From: JACCZX01 sp038216465
Lineage (GTDB): Bacteria; Pseudomonadota; Gammaproteobacteria; Burkholderiales; Burkholderiaceae_F
DNA: 64,000 bases
Assembly (NCBI GenBank): GCA_038216465.1
Contig: JBBQQC010000002.1
Location: forward strand, 146,946-210,945
Direction: 5' to 3'
This document shows positions 60,392 through 64,000 of this stretch, one piece after another. The notes beneath the pieces were generated by a model. That model saw only the letters and a list, made by a program, of their open reading frames with translations. It had not been told where the DNA came from and ran no database searches. Each line of letters starts with the position of its first letter. Position 1 is the first letter of the stretch. A program made the position numbers and the translations under genes.

Positions 60392-61300
60392 ATGACGACT
60401 CTCGAGAAACTGCAGAACAATCGCAATGCGCTCGGCATGCTGTTCATGCTGCCGGCTGCGGTGCTGTTGCTGCTGTTTCTTACGTACCCGCTCGGGCTCG
60501 GAGTCTGGCTCGGATTTACCGATACCAAAGTCGGGCGCGACGGTGTCTGGGTGGGTCTCGAGAACTACGAGTTTCTGTGGGGCGATGCGGTCACGCGGCT
60601 CGCGCTCTTCAACACGCTTTTCTATACATTCTTGGCGAGCGTCATCAAGTTCGGTCTCGGGCTCTGGCTGGCGCTGCTTCTGAACCGCAATATCCGCTTT
60701 AAGACGTTCTTTCGCGCCGTCATCCTATTGCCGTACATCGTGCCGACCGCTTTGTCGGCGATCGCGTTCTGGTGGATCTACGACGCGCAGTTTTCGATCA
60801 TCAGCTGGATGCTGGTGAAGCTGGGGTTGATCGATAAATACATCGACTTTTTGGGCGAGCCATGGAATGCGCGGCTGTCGGTGATCGCCGCCAATATCTG
60901 GCGCGGCGTGCCCTTTGTCGCGATCACGTTGCTCGCCGGCCTGCAGACGATCTCGCCGTCGTACTACGAGGCGTCGGCGATCGATGGCGCGACACGCTGG
61001 CAGCAATTTCGCCACGTCACTTTGCCGCTGCTGACGCCGATCATCGCCGTTGTGATGACGTTCTCGGTGCTGTTCACGTTCACCGACTTCCAGTTGATTT
61101 ATGTGATCACGCGCGGCGGCCCATTGAACGCGACGCACCTGATGGCAACGCTGTCGTATCAGCGAGCGATTTCCGGAGGTGCGCTCGGCGAGGGTGCTGC
61201 GATCTCGATTGCGATGGTGCCGTTCCTGCTGGCAGCGATCATGTTCAGCTACTTCGGCCTGCAGCGGCGCGCCTGGCAGCAGGGAGGCCAAGACAAATGA
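60392..61300 (+). CDS. Carbohydrate ABC importer permease 1 (MalF-like)
   Basis: A 302-residue permease with about six helices; the first is MLFMLPAAVLLLLFLTYPLG. The coupling loop is EASAIDGATRWQQFRHVTLPLL. ATG at 60392 is preferred; a GTG at 60347 would place the intergenic hairpin inside the coding region and add an unusual N-terminus. It ends in an ATGA overlap with the second permease. Confidence 0.92.
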   Translation: MTTLEKLQNNRNALGMLFMLPAAVLLLLFLTYPLGLGVWLGFTDTKVGRDGVWVGLENYEFLWGDAVTRLALFNTLFYTFLASVIKFGLGLWLALLLNRNIRFKTFFRAVILLPYIVPTALSAIAFWWIYDAQFSIISWMLVKLGLIDKYIDFLGEPWNARLSVIAANIWRGVPFVAITLLAGLQTISPSYYEASAIDGATRWQQFRHVTLPLLTPIIAVVMTFSVLFTFTDFQLIYVITRGGPLNATHLMATLSYQRAISGGALGEGAAISIAMVPFLLAAIMFSYFGLQRRAWQQGGQDK

Positions 61301-62190
61301 GTACGACCTTGGCAACGCCTTCCCCGCAAGCCGGCGAGAGCGTCGGCATGAGCTACCTCGAAACGCCGTCGCGCAAGTTCGTCACGATCTACCTGCCGCT
61401 GATCGTGTTCCTGATCGTGCTGCTGTTCCCGTTCTACTGGATGGGCATCACGTCGGTGAAGCCCGATCACGAGCTGCTGTCGCGCACCGGCAATCCATTT
61501 TGGGTGATCGCACCGACGCTCGCGCACTTCGACAAGCTGCTCTTTCGCACCGCGTATCCGGAATGGATGTGGAACACCGTCTTCGTCTCGGTGGTCGCCA
61601 CCGCGTTCTCGCTAGCGGCTTCGATATTCGCCGCCTACGCGATCGAGCGTCTTCGCTTTCGCGGATCAAAGCATGTGGGTCTGTCGATCTTCCTGGCCTA
61701 TCTGGTACCGCCGTCGATCCTGTTCATTCCGCTGGCGGCGGTCGTCTTCAAGCTCGGCCTGTTCGATACACGGTGGGCTTTAATCCTGACGTATCCGACA
61801 TTCCTGATTCCGTTTAGCACCTGGCTGCTGATGGGCTACTTCCGCTCGATTCCATTCGAGCTCGAAGAGTGCGCGCTGATCGACGGCGCCACGCGCTGGC
61901 AGATCCTGACCAAGATCGTGCTGCCGCTCGCGGTGCCGGGTCTGATCTCTGCCGGCATTTTCGCGTTCACACTGTCGTGGAACGAGTTCATCTACGCGCT
62001 GACCTTCATCTCGTCGTCGGAGATCAAGACGGTGCCGGTGGGCGTCGTCACCGAGCTCGTCGAAGGCGATGTCTACCACTGGGGCCCGCTGATGGCCGGT
62101 GCGCTGCTCGGTTCGCTGCCGGTGGCGTTTATCTATTCGTTTTTCGTCGAGTACTACGTGTCGGGGCTGACGGGGTCGGTGAAGGAGTAG
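61297..62190 (+). CDS. Carbohydrate ABC importer permease 2 (MalG-like)
   Basis: A 297-residue permease with about six helices (FVTIYLPLIVFLIVLLFPFYW first). The coupling loop is EECALIDGATRWQILTKIVLPL, and it ends GSVKE. AGGGAGG lies a few bases upstream within the preceding gene; the ATG overlaps its stop. It closes the rightward sugar-acid run. The hairpin pair at 62215–62265 just downstream may terminate the transcript. Confidence 0.92.
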   Translation: MSTTLATPSPQAGESVGMSYLETPSRKFVTIYLPLIVFLIVLLFPFYWMGITSVKPDHELLSRTGNPFWVIAPTLAHFDKLLFRTAYPEWMWNTVFVSVVATAFSLAASIFAAYAIERLRFRGSKHVGLSIFLAYLVPPSILFIPLAAVVFKLGLFDTRWALILTYPTFLIPFSTWLLMGYFRSIPFELEECALIDGATRWQILTKIVLPLAVPGLISAGIFAFTLSWNEFIYALTFISSSEIKTVPVGVVTELVEGDVYHWGPLMAGALLGSLPVAFIYSFFVEYYVSGLTGSVKE

Positions 62191-62205
62191 CGCCATGGGT
62201 CGATG

Positions 62206-62345
62206 GGTGAAGGAGCGTGCCCGCTCGGGGGAGGAGGGCACGCCTTGCTTGCGTCTTCAGCAAGCGCCTTCAAGAGCTAGTCCGCGCTGAACTGAAACTC
62301 GACGGTGCGCTGCTCCTCGAACTCCGCGGGCACGAAGCGCCACGC
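62206..62345. repeat. Direct repeat copy A with twin hairpins
   Basis: About 140 bases that reappear, with a few substitutions and no indel, at 63142–63281, 936 bases away. The block contains two hairpins: GCGTGCCC (62215–62222) with GGGCACGC (62236–62243), and GCTTGC (62247–62252) with GCAAGC (62260–62265). It also covers the 3' end of a TonB_C-like reading frame on the minus strand. The hairpins sit directly after that frame's stop and may act as terminator or processing elements for both strands. Confidence 0.9.
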
Positions 62346-62371
62346 TAACGCCGCGCTGAGCCCGGCAATCG
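62278..62371 (-). pseudogene. Remnant of a TonB_C-like gene (duplicate of 63213–63605)
   Basis: Read leftward the stretch gives AGLSAALAWRFVPAEFEEQR then TVEFQFSAD and a stop. The intact gene at 63213–63605 has AGLSAAS...AAWRFTPTGFEEQRTVEFHFSAD. The two pieces are joined after loss of exactly 168 bases (56 codons), in frame. No start, signal peptide or middle domain remains, and stops occur just upstream, so this is a decayed fragment. Confidence 0.85.
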
Positions 62372-62445
62372 GGCCTGCTCGGAAGCTGCTGAGCGATGAC
62401 AAACAGCGTCAGCCGACGGCATAGCGACTGAAACGGCGCCCAGAA

Positions 62446-62730
62446 CTAGCTCACCATCAGCGCCAGCGTGCCCGCCAGCACTGCAGTTGCGGCGGCACCC
62501 GCCAGCAGCGCGCATATCAACCGCGGCGCACCGTCGACCGGATTGAACGGCATTATTGCGATTCGCTCAGACGCCCACGCCGCGCTTAGCTCCGCAATCG
62601 GCACAGTTCCTGTCGACGATTTAAGGATCGAGGCAGGCTGAGCTCTAACCTGGCGCGGCTTCGCTTCCATTGACGGAATGCGAAGCAGATCAGCTATCTG
62701 TACCGCAACACTTCTCTCTAAGGCTTGCAT
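62446..62730 (-). CDS. Small hypothetical protein with C-terminal transmembrane helix
   Basis: A 94-residue ORF. The first 65 residues are soluble and mixed in charge; the end, ICALLAGAAATAVLAGTLALMVS, is a single hydrophobic helix. GGAG lies 7 bases before the ATG, and the 5' region resembles that of the TonB_C-like gene at 63605, including the TGTCCGT/CGTCC element. So it occupies the place of a duplicated TonB-like gene but its protein is not recognisably similar. It may be a truncated N-terminal half, or a replacement. No function assigned. Confidence 0.6.
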   Translation of the reverse strand: MQALERSVAVQIADLLRIPSMEAKPRQVRAQPASILKSSTGTVPIAELSAAWASERIAIMPFNPVDGAPRLICALLAGAAATAVLAGTLALMVS

Positions 62731-62798
62731 AGTGTCTCTCCGTTTCGCCTATTCACATTGATCGATTGAGAACTCATAACTTGGGTTCTTGTAATCAA

Positions 62799-62826
62799 GG
62801 ACGCGGAACGACGGGCAAGACGGACA
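62799..62826 (-). promoter_or_regulatory. ECF-type promoter-like element, copy A
   Basis: Read leftward: TGTCCGT (62826–62820), a 16-base spacer, then CGTCC (62803–62799), 68 bases before the small gene's ATG. An identical pair with the same 16-base spacer occurs at 63720–63747. The TGTC-type -35 and CGTC-type -10 resemble promoters read by some ECF sigma factors; which sigma is unknown. Confidence 0.5.
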
Positions 62827-62896
62827 TACCGGGATGGAGAGTGTGCGTTCTGGCCGCATGATTGAGTTCCCTACGGAGCGTTCTTGACGACGGTGT

Positions 62897-63085
62897 TTAA
62901 CCGCGTGCAGCCGGTGACGTCGCCAAAGCACGTTGCAACGGTAGCGGTGACTTGGCAAGCCGCGGCTGCATCTGGCGCACCCATTGTTGGCCGCGTTTGG
63001 GGTCACCGTTCGCGATCAACACTTGCTGTACCAATACGCGGCTTCCGCAGCCCAGTTGCGATGTTCCCGAAAGCAAGCGTTCGAA
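62897..63085 (-). pseudogene. Remnant of the C-terminal part of the gene at 63797–64000
   Basis: Read leftward, one frame gives CFREHRNWAAEAAYWYSK and then a stop; one base out of register it continues VLIANGDPKRGQQWVRQMQP, then RLAKSPLPLQRALATSPAAR and G before TAA at 62897. The partial gene at the window end reads SHWSAEASYWLARALIESGD and RLAKSPMPSHRALAKL in the same order. A single missing base near 63021 explains the break. This is the 5' partner of the tandem duplication and is not translatable as one protein. Confidence 0.8.
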
Positions 63086-63141
63086 CCGAATGCGAATCGC
63101 CGAACAGCAAACTGAAGCGGCTGGCTCCCTTGCAGTTTGTC

Positions 63142-63281
63142 GGTGAAGGAGCGTGCCCGCTCGGGGGAGGAGGGCACGCCTTGCTTGCGTCGTCAGCAAG
63201 CGCCTTCAAAAGCTAGTCCGCGCTGAAATGAAACTCGACGGTGCGCTGCTCCTCGAACCCCGTCGGCGTAAAGCGCCACGC
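63142..63281. repeat. Direct repeat copy B with twin hairpins
   Basis: The partner of the block at 62206–62345, offset 936 bases. It has the same two hairpins (63151–63158 with 63172–63179, and 63183–63188 with 63196–63201), here directly downstream of the intact TonB_C-like gene's stop on the minus strand, where they could terminate its transcript. Confidence 0.9.
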
Positions 63282-63605
63282 CGCTACTGTGTTGCTGGCG
63301 GTGCGCGTGAGCACCTGCACGGGATGCGCGTTCAGGACCTGAACGTTGCTGACAGAACCGTCCGCGTTCACGATGTAGCTCAGCATCACGCGACCGCTGC
63401 GGTAACCGTCGCGATACGCCTTCACGGGAAACCCCGGCAACGCCTGCAATGACGCCGCGCTGAGCCCGGCAATCGATGCCGACGCGTTAGAAGAAACGGC
63501 CGCAGCGCTCGCCATCACGGCCACGCTCGTTTGCTCCGCTCGCGCGGACATGGGGCTGAACGCACAGACGACAGTGGCTGCCATACACATTACGACGATG
63601 TTCAT
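63213..63605 (-). CDS. TonB C-terminal domain-like secreted protein
   Basis: A 130-residue exported protein. A signal peptide (about 1–23, ending MSARA) is followed by a short Ala/Ser linker and a TonB_C-type domain: FPVKAYRDGYRSGRVMLSYIVN, then DGSVSNVQVLNAHPVQVLTR, AAWRFTPTGFEE and TVEFHFSAD. There is no transmembrane anchor or Pro-rich spacer, so it is not a full TonB. ATG at 63605 has GGAG 6–7 bases upstream. Role unknown; proteins of this size often follow ECF sigma/kinase genes. Confidence 0.82.
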   Translation of the reverse strand: MNIVVMCMAATVVCAFSPMSARAEQTSVAVMASAAAVSSNASASIAGLSAASLQALPGFPVKAYRDGYRSGRVMLSYIVNADGSVSNVQVLNAHPVQVLTRTASNTVAAWRFTPTGFEEQRTVEFHFSAD

Positions 63606-63719
63606 GATGTTCTCCGTCTGATCGGCGCCTGCGGCCATGACATCCGATGGGTGATGACTGCTTGCAGCCCTGCCGCGTTGCTGGACCGAAGGACCCGCGA
63701 TTCGGGCTCTTACCATCAA

Positions 63720-63747
63720 GGACGCGGAAGAACTGCGAGAACGGACA
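63720..63747 (-). promoter_or_regulatory. ECF-type promoter-like element, copy B
   Basis: Read leftward: TGTCCGT (63747–63741), a 16-base spacer, CGTCC (63724–63720), about 115 bases before the ATG of the TonB_C-like gene. The flanking ATCAAGGACGCGGAA is also shared with copy A while the spacer differs, suggesting the boxes are what is kept. Confidence 0.5.
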
Positions 63748-63796
63748 TGCGCAAGCAACTGCGCGTGCTAACGCGGGGAACGACTGGCGATGCCGG

Positions 63797-64000
63797 CTAT
63801 CGAGAAACTGCGGCTAACTTTGCGAGCGCGCGGTGCGACGGCATCGGCGATTTCGCGAGCCTCGTCCGCATCGCGTTCAGCATCGGCTGGCCGGTCGCGC
63901 GATCGCCGCTCTCAATCAAGGCCCGGGCCAGCCAGTAACTGGCTTCGGCCGACCAATGGCTCTTGTCGTCGTATCCCCGCCAGAAGTCAGCAGCGACGCG
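63797..64000 (-). CDS. C-terminal end of an unidentified gene (cut by window end)
   Basis: An open minus-strand frame of 67 residues running in from the window edge to a TAG at 63797: FWRGYDDKSHWSAEASYWLA, then RALIESGDRATGQPMLNAMR and SHRALAKLAAVSR. The helix-rich pattern fits the end of a TPR-type domain. Because a similar ending recurs, decayed, at 62897–63085 ahead of a TonB-like remnant, the frame is probably real. It may be the end of an ECF-associated Ser/Thr kinase with TPRs, but that identity is a guess. Confidence 0.6.
   Translation of the reverse strand, partial: RVAADFWRGYDDKSHWSAEASYWLARALIESGDRATGQPMLNAMRTRLAKSPMPSHRALAKLAAVSR

Overview
The window is high-GC DNA whose genes nearly all lie in tight, short-gapped or overlapping runs. 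Gene content points to a betaproteobacterium, most likely Burkholderiales: argS–SPOR–dsbA order, a PhaM-type PHA granule protein, FolE2, a fused indolepyruvate:ferredoxin oxidoreductase, and many solute-importer operons. I see no tRNA, rRNA, CRISPR array, insertion sequence, phage gene or origin. I also see no dedicated DNA-binding regulator among about 55 genes.

Layout. 0.0–4.4 kb: the 3' end of a cystathionine beta-lyase-type gene, then a leftward housekeeping run argS–SPOR–dsbA–SDR. 4.5–14.1 kb: a rightward 11-gene run that looks like uptake and hydrolysis of phosphorus compounds. It holds a stand-alone solute-binding protein, phnD-phnC-phnE-phnE, a class IIA HAD phosphatase, two polyamine/iron/2-AEP-type permeases with their ATPase, a binuclear-metal phosphodiesterase and a glyoxalase-fold protein. 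It carries no C-P lyase or phosphonatase genes. 14.1–20.2 kb: asparaginase and a giant CheB–CheR–PAS–histidine kinase–receiver fusion. 20.4–23.0 kb: an EF-hand protein and the first DUF4331 + small lipoprotein pair.

23.0–31.8 kb: a leftward ten-gene run starting with glutathione peroxidase and FolE2, then an FAD oxidoreductase, DUF1365, a cyclopropane-synthase-type methyltransferase, a chalcone-isomerase-like protein (broken by a one-base frameshift), an MFS/GPH carrier, an SDR, an NTF2-like protein and a diiron ferritin-like protein. This resembles the membrane-lipid modification/photo-oxidative stress cluster of other proteobacteria. 32.0–47.6 kb: SDR, MFS, PhaM, FAH-family hydrolase, DUF3108 protein, indolepyruvate oxidoreductase, a Cys-rich Sel1-type lipoprotein, a DUF1501/DUF1800 pair and oligopeptidase A.

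47.6–51.7 kb: a second DUF4331 + lipoprotein pair, followed by a TPR protein and a HupE/UreJ-like membrane protein. Ca2+-loop-like motifs recur in the DUF4331 proteins, the HupE-like protein and the EF-hand neighbour. 51.9–62.2 kb: aminotransferase, Ldh-family dehydrogenase and SDR leftward, divergent from an IlvD/Edd sugar-acid dehydratase, a D-hydroxyacid dehydrogenase and a complete sugar-type ABC importer rightward. This is probably a sugar-acid uptake and oxidation locus.

62.2–64.0 kb: a decayed tandem duplication of about 936 bp. The unit is the 3' end of an upstream gene, a TGTCCGT-N16-CGTCC promoter-like element, a TonB-C-like gene and twin hairpins. One copy looks intact, with its upstream gene cut by the window edge. 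The other is reduced to pseudogene remnants plus a 94-codon ORF. The least-explained systems are the duplicated DUF4331 module, the ten-gene lipid/oxidative operon and this terminal duplication.
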